Source: TH-plancto1 sp043777375 (GTDB lineage: Bacteria; Planctomycetota; Planctomycetia; Planctomycetales; Planctomycetaceae). Taken from it: a DNA stretch of 64,000 nucleotides. The stretch is taken from positions 62,001 to 126,000 of the forward strand of contig JAYWHX010000047.1 of assembly GCA_043777375.1 (NCBI GenBank), in the 5' to 3' direction. The notes beneath the pieces are model-generated. The model made no database searches and was not told the origin of the DNA. It worked only from the letters and a program-made list of their open reading frames with translations. Shown here in pieces: positions 8,256 to 18,500 of the stretch. The translations under genes and the position numbers were made by a program. Numbering within the stretch: the first letter of the stretch is position 1; each line of letters begins with the position of its first letter.

Positions 8256-8984
8256 TTGGCTCTCATCGAAATTCGCGACTGCTCCAAAGTTTACGACTTG
8301 GGGGAAGTCAAAGTCGAGGCGTTGAAGAATGCAAATCTCACCGTGGAGAACGGCGAGTTCATGGCATTGATCGGCCCGTCGGGGTCCGGCAAGAGCACCC
8401 TCATGAATACTCTAGGGTGCCTCGATCGCCCAACCAGCGGGAGCTATCGTCTAGCTGGAGAAGAGGTTGCGGCAATGTCGGCTGCCCAGCGGGCCCGGAT
8501 TCGCAATCAGCGCATTGGCTTCGTTTTTCAGAATTTCAACCTGCTGGCCCGGACCTCGGCTCTCGAAAATGTCGAGCTGCCACTGCTCTATTCAGCTGGT
8601 CTTTCGGCCGCGGACCGACACAAACGGGCTGTGGAGAAGCTGGAACTGGTGGGCTTGGGGAATCGGCTGGATCACCATCCCAGTCAGCTGTCGGGTGGGC
8701 AACAGCAGCGCGTGGCGATCGCGCGGGCGCTGGTGAATGAGCCTGCCATCCTGCTGGGAGATGAACCGACAGGGAACCTCGATTCGAAGACCAGCCGAGA
8801 GATCATCACCCTGTTTCGTGACCTGAATGAAAGAAATGGGATCACCATCATACTCGTGACCCACGATCTGAATGTCGCTAAGAATGCGAAACGGATTGTA
8901 GTTTTGCGGGATGGGGGGATTGTGAGCGATACGACGGACTTCGCAGAAGCCGCAAAGGTGTTACAAGCCGGTCTTCTGGAGTAA
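8256..8984 (+). CDS. ABC transporter ATP-binding protein (MacB/LolD type)
   Basis: 242 aa. The start is a TTG at 8256 with AGAGG about 9 bases upstream; the ATG at 8237 is out of frame. All ATPase motifs are intact: Walker A 'GPSGSGKST' at 40-48, Q-loop 'FQNFNLL' near 91-97, signature 'LSGGQQ' at 145-150, Walker B 'ILLGDEP' from 165 and the switch His203 in 'VTHD'. The closest families are the LolD and MacB nucleotide-binding subunits, which power export or lipoprotein release with an FtsX-like permease. No such permease is encoded in this cluster. The TolC-like gene begins about 20 bases downstream, so the two are likely co-transcribed. Confidence 0.92.
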   Translation: MALIEIRDCSKVYDLGEVKVEALKNANLTVENGEFMALIGPSGSGKSTLMNTLGCLDRPTSGSYRLAGEEVAAMSAAQRARIRNQRIGFVFQNFNLLARTSALENVELPLLYSAGLSAADRHKRAVEKLELVGLGNRLDHHPSQLSGGQQQRVAIARALVNEPAILLGDEPTGNLDSKTSREIITLFRDLNERNGITIILVTHDLNVAKNAKRIVVLRDGGIVSDTTDFAEAAKVLQAGLLE

Positions 8985-9004
8985 CCCCGGATTCAAGAGC
9001 GACC

Positions 9005-11062
9005 GTGCGACGATGGAGATGTGGGAGAACCCCGTTTCCACGCACGAGCGCCCGACGCATGATCTTCGGCAAAATCCGCAACTGGCTTTCGCAGCGACCG
9101 ATCGTTCGGGATACGACTGCGCGTCCTGAAAGACCGAGAGTTGCCACTCTGCTGAATCGACTTCATGTGCGATGCGTGATCCTCTTCATCACGTTCGCTT
9201 GCTGCCAGTCGGTGTCTGCCCAGCGACCCATCGGGACCATCTTCCCCGAACGTCGTTCAATCCAGGTCCGTGAACCCAATCAGCTGCCGCGTTACCAGAT
9301 GCCAGCGGCCTCCGCTCCTTCGACGGTGTCCCGCCCGATTACGGATTTGGAACCGCGTTTGATCGCACTTGATGGAGCACTCCGGACCTCAATGCGGAAC
9401 CTCGATGTGATTCGAGTGCTGAGCGGCGTCACTGCGACGAACTCCGGCCGGTCGATCTACGACGTGGCGCTGACGAATACCTCCATCGATCAGCAACAGT
9501 CTCGCTTCGATCCGATTTTATCCATCGACAACAATTGGAACCTGCTCGAGAATCCGCAAGCTGTCTTCGACCCTCTGCCGCCCAACAATGCGATCATCTC
9601 CGGAGTCCAGACGCGGAATTTCAACACGTCGACGCGGCTCTCCAAAACGGATCTCACCGGGGGCAACTTCGCCTTGGGAGTGGATGTAGCACCGAGCATC
9701 ACTCATCCCACGACTGGGCTACTCAATCCTCTGACACGCTCCTCCACATTTGTGAGCTACACCCAGCCTCTTCTGAAAGGAGGCCGCATCGAGGCCAATA
9801 TCGCCCCGATCGTCATTGCGAACATCAACACTGAGCGCTCCTATTTCCAGTTCAAAGACTCCATGCAGGAGCACGTCCGAGGTGTCATCGAAGCCTACTG
9901 GACATTGGTGTTCGCGAGGACAGATCTCTGGGCACGCAAGCAACAGGTCGAACAGCTCACCCAGACCGTGCGACGAGTCGACGCCCGAGTCCGCAACGCG
10001 ATCGACAATCGCGCCGACTTGGCCCAAGCGCAGCTGGCACTGGCCAACATTCGGGCTAGCGTTGTGACCGCAGAAGGGAACGTCTTGCTGCGCGAGGCTG
10101 CTCTTCGCAACATGATTGGAATCTCACCGTCCGACGGAACTGTCTACATCCCCACGACACCGCCCATCAACGAGCGATTCATCCCAGACTGGGAACAGAT
10201 GCTGCAACTGGCCGAGGAGCGGCGCCCCGATCTCATCGAACTGAAGCTGATCCTCGAAGCGGATATGCAGCAACGAATCGTGGCCCAGAACAACTCGCTA
10301 CCCCAACTGGATGCGGTGGCGTTGTACCGCTGGAACGGGCTCGATGGTCTAACTCCAACGGGGTCGCGTCTGTCGTCTCGTCCGGGACAATTTACCGACT
10401 GGACGCTGGGAGTGAACTTCTCGGTGCCGCTTGGTCTACGACAGGCCCGCGCGACAGTTCGGCAGCAAGAGTTGGTCATTGCTCGCGACCAGATCAACCT
10501 GAAGCAGGGGTTCCATGCCACAACGCACATCCTGACCGTCACGGTCCGCACGCTCGACCAACAGTACGAGCAATACCTCGCCCTCCGCGAAGCACGACAG
10601 GCCGCCCGCATCAATCTCGATGCCCAGCTGCTTCGCTGGCAAAAGGGCCAGGCGATCCTGCTCAACGTCCTGCAGGCCATCAGCGACTGGGGTAACACTG
10701 TTTCCACCGAAGCGAACGCCCTGACCCAGTACAACACTCAGCTGGCCAACCTGGAGCGCCAGACCGGTACGATTCTGGAAACGCACGGCATCCTGTTTGT
10801 GCAAGAAAGCCAGCAGGCCATCGGTCCCCATGGCCGGTTCTGCGAGACCCGGTGCTACCCCTGGAGCACTCGTCCGTCCGAGAACATCGACCTCTATGAC
10901 GACTCGACCGAGCCCGCCGAAAACTCGTTTGACCTGACAGCTCCACCGAATCTCGGGACGCCCCCCAAGGACGTACCCTACGACCAGATCGAATTGCCTA
11001 CACTCGAAGAAATCATGGAACAACAGAAGCTCGATGAGCAGGCCCTGCCGCCCGCCGAGTAG
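9005..11062 (+). CDS. TolC-family outer-membrane efflux protein
   Basis: 685 aa from GTG 9005; an ATG at 9059 (residue 19) is a good alternative. The N-terminal region is long and basic, followed by a hydrophobic segment 'CVILFITFACCQSVSA' near residue 57-72 that fits a signal peptide. The body has two long helical coiled-coil regions rich in Ala, Gln and Arg ('RVRNAIDNRADLAQAQLALANI' type), alternating with beta segments, as in the OEP repeat of TolC trimers. The C-terminal ~100 residues are a proline- and acid-rich tail, longer than in classical TolC. It probably forms the exit duct for the adjacent adaptor and ATPase. Confidence 0.85.
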   Translation: MRRWRCGRTPFPRTSARRMIFGKIRNWLSQRPIVRDTTARPERPRVATLLNRLHVRCVILFITFACCQSVSAQRPIGTIFPERRSIQVREPNQLPRYQMPAASAPSTVSRPITDLEPRLIALDGALRTSMRNLDVIRVLSGVTATNSGRSIYDVALTNTSIDQQQSRFDPILSIDNNWNLLENPQAVFDPLPPNNAIISGVQTRNFNTSTRLSKTDLTGGNFALGVDVAPSITHPTTGLLNPLTRSSTFVSYTQPLLKGGRIEANIAPIVIANINTERSYFQFKDSMQEHVRGVIEAYWTLVFARTDLWARKQQVEQLTQTVRRVDARVRNAIDNRADLAQAQLALANIRASVVTAEGNVLLREAALRNMIGISPSDGTVYIPTTPPINERFIPDWEQMLQLAEERRPDLIELKLILEADMQQRIVAQNNSLPQLDAVALYRWNGLDGLTPTGSRLSSRPGQFTDWTLGVNFSVPLGLRQARATVRQQELVIARDQINLKQGFHATTHILTVTVRTLDQQYEQYLALREARQAARINLDAQLLRWQKGQAILLNVLQAISDWGNTVSTEANALTQYNTQLANLERQTGTILETHGILFVQESQQAIGPHGRFCETRCYPWSTRPSENIDLYDDSTEPAENSFDLTAPPNLGTPPKDVPYDQIELPTLEEIMEQQKLDEQALPPAE

Positions 11063-11083
11063 CAGAATTCGTCAGAATTCTGC
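11062..11083. terminator. Perfect hairpin between tolC-like gene and ruvX
   Basis: GCAGAATTC at 11062-11070 pairs perfectly with GAATTCTGC at 11075-11083 around a GTCA loop. It lies between convergent genes and lacks a U-run. A variant of the same hairpin occurs at 26589-26610. Confidence 0.5.
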
Positions 11084-11101
11084 CCACTGAAACAAGTACT
11101 G

Positions 11102-11620
11102 TCATCCCTCATCGGGCTCGCACGTCTCACTGCCCCGCACCGGCAACCGCGAGTTCAAATACGACTCCAACAACACCTGCGCCGCCAGCATATCCAGCTT
11201 CTTCTTCCGCTGCTTGCGAGACAGATCCAGCTCGATCAGATGGTCGATCACCACAGCTGTGGTGCAGCGTTCGTCGTGCATCGCGGTGGGGAGGCCGAGC
11301 TGGGAAAAGAGCCAGACAGCGAAGCGGCGGCAGTGGGCGGACTTCTGGCTTTCGAGGCCGTTCATGTGAATCGGCAGGCCGATCACGATGCCCTTCACAA
11401 CGTATTCCTCGCACCAGTTTTTGATTTGTTTCAGATCGAGAGCGGATGTGCGGCGGGTGTAGTTCTCGATGGGGCTGGAGATCGTCTGCTCAGGTGTCGA
11501 GATCGCGAACCCCATCCGCTTGTCACCGTAGTCGATTCCCAGCAACCGGCCATACGTGGGTGGCTCGGGAAAGGTCACATGCTCCACGGTCTGTGGGGCA
11601 GGCTCACTCGGTGTGGTCAT
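11102..11620 (-). CDS. ruvX: RuvX/YqgF-type putative pre-16S rRNA nuclease / Holliday junction resolvase
   Basis: 172 aa, somewhat longer than the usual ~140 because of a proline-rich N-terminal extension of about 22 residues. The RNase H-like fold is recognisable: 'GRLLGIDYGDKRMGFAIS' with Asp30, 'GIVIGLPIHMNG' in the middle, 'DERCTT' and the C-terminal 'DMLAAQVLLESYL'. YqgF proteins process the 5' end of 16S rRNA in E. coli and have been proposed as Holliday junction resolvases. The gene reads away from rbfA, which begins upstream on the same strand, 65 bases away. Both are linked to rRNA maturation, so joint transcription is plausible. Confidence 0.9.
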   Translation of the reverse strand: MTTPSEPAPQTVEHVTFPEPPTYGRLLGIDYGDKRMGFAISTPEQTISSPIENYTRRTSALDLKQIKNWCEEYVVKGIVIGLPIHMNGLESQKSAHCRRFAVWLFSQLGLPTAMHDERCTTAVVIDHLIELDLSRKQRKKKLDMLAAQVLLESYLNSRLPVRGSETCEPDEG

Positions 11621-11685
11621 TCGTCGTCTCCCCGTGGGGCACGTTTTCTACGTGCCCGTGTCTCTCCGAAATGGAGTGAGCGACA

Positions 11686-12150
11686 TCATACCGCATCGTC
11701 GTCAAAATCATCTTCCATGCTCTGGGGAGAAGGCTCAGGGAGATCCCCATCCAGCACCACCCGAAACATCAACTCGGGTGTCTTCCGTCGATTAATCGCC
11801 CGAGCCAGTTCCGACCGCATCCTCCCAGTATTGGCTGCCAGGCGAACCATCACCTCGTCCGGACGGAAATCCTTCGCAAAACCCAGAGGAGCCACCGTGA
11901 CCAGCAGGCAATTCGCATCGGGAGCCGGTGTCACCTGCACCACATACACATCGCGCAGCCGGTCATCATCCAGCTCCCCGGACAATACCTGATCCAGTGT
12001 ACGCTGCACTTGGCTACACATTTGCAACGTCTTGCGATCGGGCCGATGAGTCTTGTTCGAACCAGATCGACCGCGGCGGGGGGATGGCATCCACAACTCC
12101 AAATTCGGGCTGCGATCTTCGGAAACAATCCGATCAACCGCCGTCCCCAT
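11686..12150 (-). CDS. rbfA: Ribosome-binding factor A
   Basis: 154 aa. After a basic N-terminal tail of about 35 residues the RbfA KH-like domain follows: 'QVQRTLDQVLSGELDDDRL', 'VYVVQVTPAPDANCLLVTV', 'LAANTGRMRSELARAIN' and 'RRKTPELMF'. RbfA binds the 30S subunit during maturation of the 16S rRNA 5' region. The C-terminus is acidic ('EDDFDDDAV'). It is separated from its usual partners infB and nusA and lies just upstream of ruvX on the same strand. Confidence 0.82.
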   Translation of the reverse strand: MGTAVDRIVSEDRSPNLELWMPSPRRGRSGSNKTHRPDRKTLQMCSQVQRTLDQVLSGELDDDRLRDVYVVQVTPAPDANCLLVTVAPLGFAKDFRPDEVMVRLAANTGRMRSELARAINRRKTPELMFRVVLDGDLPEPSPQSMEDDFDDDAV

Positions 12151-12505
12151 GATAGACAGCTGGAGTCACCACCCACCATCAAGGTTCGCGGTTTCCAGAG
12201 TGATTTGCTGTGTCGGATGTGAATCGATGACGTGAGATCATCTGGCGAGAGCCCGATAGCGTCAACCGAAATGCAGCCTCTGAGTCTGTGAATGCATTTG
12301 CGTTGAGTAAGCAGAACCGATGCAGCGCCTTCGAGACCCTGCGGACTGGGAACTCTTCGGCTCTCGGGGAGGCCAGCGACCTCTGCTCCTCGACCACAAC
12401 AACAATTCCAAACACCGACCACCACTCAAAAACACAACACGAGGAACCGCTTCCGCAGTTCCTCGTGTTGGCGAGTTTCATCCGAGTTCAATCAACTCGA
12501 TGGGC
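12151..12505. other. Gene-free stretch containing the autotransporter terminator
   Basis: About 355 bases with no supported gene. The left part should carry the rbfA promoter. The right part carries the terminator described separately at 12430-12470. Short open frames here have no recognisable features. Confidence 0.5.
12430..12470 (-). terminator. Rho-independent terminator of the inverse autotransporter gene
   Basis: CAACACGAGGAAC (12435-12447) and GTTCCTCGTGTTG (12458-12470) form a perfect 13-pair stem. Read on the minus strand, it is followed after TG by a run of five U. It lies about 36 bases past the stop codon at 12506. Confidence 0.85.
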
Positions 12506-15500
12506 TTAAGGCAGCGTGCCCCAGCCGAATGGGAAGGCTGGTCCACCGACTCCCTGAGCATCGTTCAGATCGACGTACGGGGCATTGTCGAGAATGAACC
12601 CGGCTCCCGTTCCGAACACGTTGCCAGGATTCAGCATGACGCGGAAGGTACTGGCTCCCACACCTGAGTACAGGTAGCTGGCCTGCACTGTCGGAGCGTT
12701 CGGATCCAGAAGTGTTCCGCCCGCAGCCACGTCACGATCTGCCAATCGCTGAGCGTTGCGATCACGTGTCGCGGTGGCGAACGGTCCCGCTGGCGTCTGG
12801 CTGGTCAGGCGAGACTTGAACAATCCCTCGGCGTTGTTGTAGCTGGCACCGATCGTGGTCGCATCGGTCGAGTCAGCGACGTTGTTGCCGTAGACCAGAT
12901 CCAGGCGGGCCAGAGGATCAGTCTGGTACGTGGCCAGAGCGAAGGTCGCTGCATCCCATGTTCCCACCGATGCCAGTGGATCGACAGTCGACACGAACGA
13001 TTGGAAGAAGACATCCGAACCGGCGTTCCCTTGCAGGATGTTGTCCTGCACCGTGGCTGTCACTCCAGCTCGGGTGGCTGCAAAGCCTCCGTCATCAGTG
13101 AAGTCAGCTGATCCACCGTCAGCGGTTCCGACTCGCACCACCAGGCCAGTCGCGGTGAACCCACTGTTCAGGCCGTTGGCACTGACTGTGTTGCGGTTCA
13201 TGGCAAAGACCAGGTCAGGCGTCGCGTTGACCAATCCGTTGCTGCTGAGAGCGACCGTCGCATTGGCCCGTGTGCTCTGGTCAGCGGATGCGGTGTTGAC
13301 CACGTACACGCCTTCTTCTCCGTTGCTCACAATCTGGTTGTCATCCAGAGTCACATTCGCTTGTCCACTGCCACGGTTGATGATTGCGACCCCGCGTTCA
13401 GTGTTGCTGGTGAACTGCGAGTTCGTGATCGTCGCGGTGAATCCCGCAGCACTATTGTTGATGACTTCCAAACCATCCTGAGTATTGAGAGTCATAATGT
13501 TGTTCGTCAGTGTGACATCGTTCACACCGGCGACACTGTTGACTCGTACTCCATCCAGCGTGTTACTGGCGATCCGAGAGTTCGTCACCGACAGGGTGTT
13601 TCCATTCATCAGCAGGTCGACACCGTGACCGGTGTTTCCAGAAATCTCAGCTCGGTCGATGGTCATCAGGCCACCGGTGCCGCCCTGGAACACCACACCA
13701 CCGGCTCCGTTCCCATTGATCTCCACGTTGTCCAAATCCAGAGTTCCCAGCGATCCCACAAACACGCCCGCTTGAGCATTGTTGCTGATGATCGTGTCGG
13801 GGAACGCAGCTGTGGCATCGCCGATTTGGATGATGTGACCAGGCGACTGGATGTCGACCCCGCGACCGCCGTTACCGGTGATCGTGCTGGCCAGCCAGGT
13901 TCCGGTGAAGGTTGGCGTATCGGTCACCGCGTTCAGCGTCGAGTTCACGGTGATTCCCGTGCCCCCGTTGTTGGTGATCGTGTTCCCATCCAGGTTCGTC
14001 GTCATGTCGGCGTCCCCGTCGACTCCGAATGCGATGCCCCGGCCTGTACTGCCGTTGATGGTGTTGTTGGTGATGGTGTACTCATCCGTCAGGTTGGCAG
14101 CCCGTGCCCGGATGTCGAAGCCATCGCCTCGGTTGGCATTGAGGTTGTTACTGCTGATGACAAAGTTGTCGATCACTCCAATCCCGCGACGTTCGACGTT
14201 GATCCCGTCACCACCGTTGGAGTTGATCGTCATGTTCTGAATCGTGGGGTTGACCAGCTGGCTGAACCCATCGACGAAGACCTGGACACCGTGGCTGGCA
14301 TTGCCAGTCGCGGTCGAGGTGCCCGCGACTGGGTCACCAATCACCAAATTCGGCAGAACTGCATTGTCTTGCATCTGGATGTGGATGCCTTCTCCGTTGA
14401 AGGTCGTGTTCGCACCGTTGGTGGTGTTGTCGAACTGAGAATCCAGAATCGACAGCTGGCCCTGTGAGTTCGAGTTCATGGTCACCCCGAGACCGGCATC
14501 GACGTTCGCATTGAACGTGTTGTGTCCGGTGGCTCCCATGGCCAGGGCGAACTGAGCATTGTCGGTAGCATCGATTCGCAAGCCCACGCTGCCGTTGTTG
14601 CTGACCGTGTTGCCCGAGAAGTCTGTCACATCAGCCACAACACTTTGGGAGAGCAACAGGTTCACCCCACCACCCGCATTATTACTAATCGTGCTGTTCA
14701 CAATGCGGGTAGTCAGTGCGCCTAGGTCGTCATCAATCTGCAGGTCGATTCCTGGGCCTCCCGTGTTACCAGTGATCGTATTTGAGTCAAACTCAATCTC
14801 GATCGGCGTTCCATTGGTGTCAGGATTCACGAGACTGAATCCTGACCCTGTGTTGTTGGTGATGCGGTTCTGGTTGACAAGAATCGTCTGTGCAGGCGAA
14901 ATCACACTGTCTTGAATGTCCAAGACCACTCCGTCACCCGCATTCGAATCCACCACGTTATTGTTGATGGACATCGACCCCACATTCGAGCCATTCAGAG
15001 CCTGAATTTGGATGCCATCACTGGTGTTGTTGGAGATACCTCCACTGGACGCCGGGAAAATCTGGCTGGCTCCAAAGGTCGCAATCGAAGCGTTCGACAA
15101 TCGTCCGATCAGTTGGCGACCTCCAGTGAACGTCACACGCACTGGAGATCCTGACAAATCTCCGCCAAAAAAGATGCTGTTGTTTGCGGCATCTCCGGCG
15201 ACTAACGTCGCACTGAAGCCAAAGTCGCCTCCCAAGACGGCATTCGACTGGAAGTCGTTGAATCCCCAATTGACCACGGTTGAACCATCGGCAACTCCAC
15301 CATCCACCGGAACATTTCCCAGTAGATCAGTCGTGGGGGTCAGAGTTGGATCAATCATCAGCCCATTAACCGACTCGAAGCCCACTGCAGTCGAGAATGG
15401 AGCGAAGTGGCCAAACGGTCTGGCGAAAAAGCCGCGTTCCGTTGCGAATGTTAGGCCGCTGCGATTGCCAGTGATGTCGTACTCGATGTTCTCGATTTCA

Positions 15501-18500
15501 ATCGCCAGGTTGTTCGACGTATTCTGCAAGAACCAGCCCAGGTTGTTTGTATTTCCTGTGAAGGCATATGTGCCCGCCGGGGCTGCAGTCCCAGCGTTAT
15601 TGTCATCGATACGCAACTCGCCCAAGCTGGAATTGTCGAGGAGAATTTGCAGTCCTTCCCCGTTGTTGACTTCAATTTCGTTGCCTTCGACCACCAGCGA
15701 GTTACTACTGCTGTCGATCAGTTCCAGGTGTGCACCGTCACCTCCCGTATTGGCGAGGATTGTATTCCCTTGCAATGAGATGTTCGAGATAGCAGTCCCG
15801 TTGGCCACCACCGAGACACCTCCACCGGTGTTGTTCAGTACGTTCGACTGGTCAATCAGAACTTCAGTCACATTGCTGATCTGATTCAATAGAACGTTGA
15901 CACCATCTCCCGCATTACTTGTAACGCTATTTCCAATCATCACGATTTGATCTGCGACAATCGAACCACCAGTGGTGTTGTTGAGCAGCACCGAGATGCC
16001 ATCACCACCGGTATTGCCATCGACGGAGTTAGATGACACGACGACATCATTCAAATCAGTGTTCAGGACATCAATCACGATCCCACGTCCGGTGTTTCCG
16101 GAAACCTGATTGTTATTTGCTAACACATCCGTGGTCACACTGAGGTCGAGCAGGTCGATTTCGATTCCATCACCGGCATTGCCGGTGATGATATTGTTGT
16201 TCGCTAGCACCCGGTCCACCACGTGTGCTCCGGTCGTACTGGAAAGGTTGACCCGCAGACCGTCTCCACCGACATTGTTCGCGATCGTGTTGGATTGCAC
16301 ACTGACGATGCCGACCGAGGAGTCTACGCCATCCACGGCGATCCCCAGTCCCGCATTGTCATGCACATTGTTGCCATCGATCGTGATATCCGGTGCCCCC
16401 GTCACGTTGAAGAGCTGGACGTTGATGCCGTTCCCGCCGTTGTTGGAGACATTGGCGGAGTTGCTGATCGACAGCTGGCCGAGCGTTGGCGTGCCTGTCG
16501 TCAGGAAGCCGATGCCGTTCCCGGTATTCCCGGTGACGGTGTTCCCATCAATCGTCAGGTTGTCGATGCTACCCGTGTCGTTCAGGTTGACACGGATTCC
16601 ATCGCCCCCATGTCCGGTGACGGTGTTGTTGTTGATGGAACTTGGTGCCAACAGACGTGCACTGTCGCTCACGCTGACTGCGATCGCATCGCCCACTGTC
16701 GTGCCAGCGATGGCATCGATCTGCACATGATCAATCTCCGTGATCTGCACGCCCCAGGTGTTCAGCGAACTCACACGTTCCTGGAAGGTCCAGAACTTGT
16801 TCGGATCTGTCGGGTCGACCACGGTCGAGCTGTAATCACCCCACCGATTGCGACCTCCACCAAAGGTCAGGTTGTAGTCAGCTGCCCCGGCAGCCAGGAT
16901 GACTGGTGATTGGAACGAAGTCACACCGCCAGTGGTTGAGCCAAAGGCGGCCATACTGCTGATAAACTGTGTCGGTCCAGAGCCACTGAATCCAATCACC
17001 ACTGCGCCCGTATCGTTCACAGCGATCGATGGGTAGAAATAATCGACGTTTGGATTCTCGATCACACCGGTCTGGAGCACAGCATTGGTGTTGACATCGA
17101 TCTGATACCAGCGAATCGCGGAGTTCGAAGTCCCCGTTCCGTCGACGGCATGGGCGGCCCACAACGAGCCGTTCACTTCCACCACATTGCTGCCAAACCT
17201 GGCAGCGTCGTTCTCCACAGCTGGGGCTCCTGGCTGGCGAGCGTTCTGTGGAGCTGCGTAGACCGGAACAGCAATGTCAGTCGTGCCGCCCAGCCCCGCA
17301 AAGTTTCCGAAGGTGAAGATGTTCGTGCGGGTAAGTGTGTTTCCCCCGTTGTCGTTCGCGGACAGGACTGCCACGCGGTTGTCAGGCGAGCTGAAGTCGA
17401 TGGCAGGTTGCAGTGGTCCACCGCCGAACAGGTTCAGCGGTTGATCTTCCATGCGGGTCAGATTGGCAATCGTCGGCGTGGCACTCAGCAGGTCGGCCTT
17501 GGGAATCGTGTAGGCCGAGAGGTCGACTGGTCCAGCGGTCGGGAAGTTGATCGTGGCCAGGTGGACGCCTGCATTGTCAACACCCAGTGTGACGTAGTCG
17601 TTGAAGCTCTGGAACTCGGTGTCGCCGCGGAACCGGAAGGCCGACCAAGTACCGGATGGATCGCTCGTGTCGGACACCGCAACCAGGATGTTGTTACCCG
17701 CACCCGAGGCGGTCGCCGGAGCATCCAGCGAGGCAGCGAACCAGCGGTTGACAGTCGGGTCAAACACAATTCGCGGATCGAACGATCCCGTTTGCACGGA
17801 CGGTAGTCCCGCAGACAGCCAGAACGTGTCGAGGTCCACTCGCGAGATCAATGCTCCAGTCGTCTTGTCATAAACCGCAAAGGCCCCATTGATCATCTCG
17901 ACCACTTCGTTGAGACCGACCGCACCCATGGTATCTGGTGGGATCACACCCGTCGTATCGTCGAGCGTCGTCCCCAGGAAATTCAACCCAGGAGTGAACG
18001 TGTCCGAGGCGACGACCCCGTCACCATCGACGACGTTGTTGTCGATGTGAAGTTCGGAGACAGCTGTCCCGTTGAGGTCGACAATGATGTTGCCGAGGGT
18101 GTTACCCACGACCTGGTTGCCGTCGACGACGATCTTGGATGTCCCGTCACCCTGGGTGATGTGAAACCCAAAGCCACCATTCGAATTCAGGCTGTTATTG
18201 AGAACATTGAGGTTCCAGTCGCTGCCGTTGACCAAGTCAACCAAGAGACCACTTCCGGCATTCCCGGTGATGGTATTCCCAGAGATCACCCCCGAGGCGA
18301 GGTCGCTGTTATCCGCACTGATGCGAAGTCCGTCTCCTCCGTTGTTGAGGATCGACAGCCCCTGGATCTTTAATGACTCGACCAGAGTTCCGTTGACAGT
18401 CAGGTTGGTCAGGTCCGTATCGACAAGGTCGATTTGAATCCCGTCCCCGACGTTGTTCTGAATCGTCCCTGCGGTCGGTGCCAATTCGATGGCCGCATTA

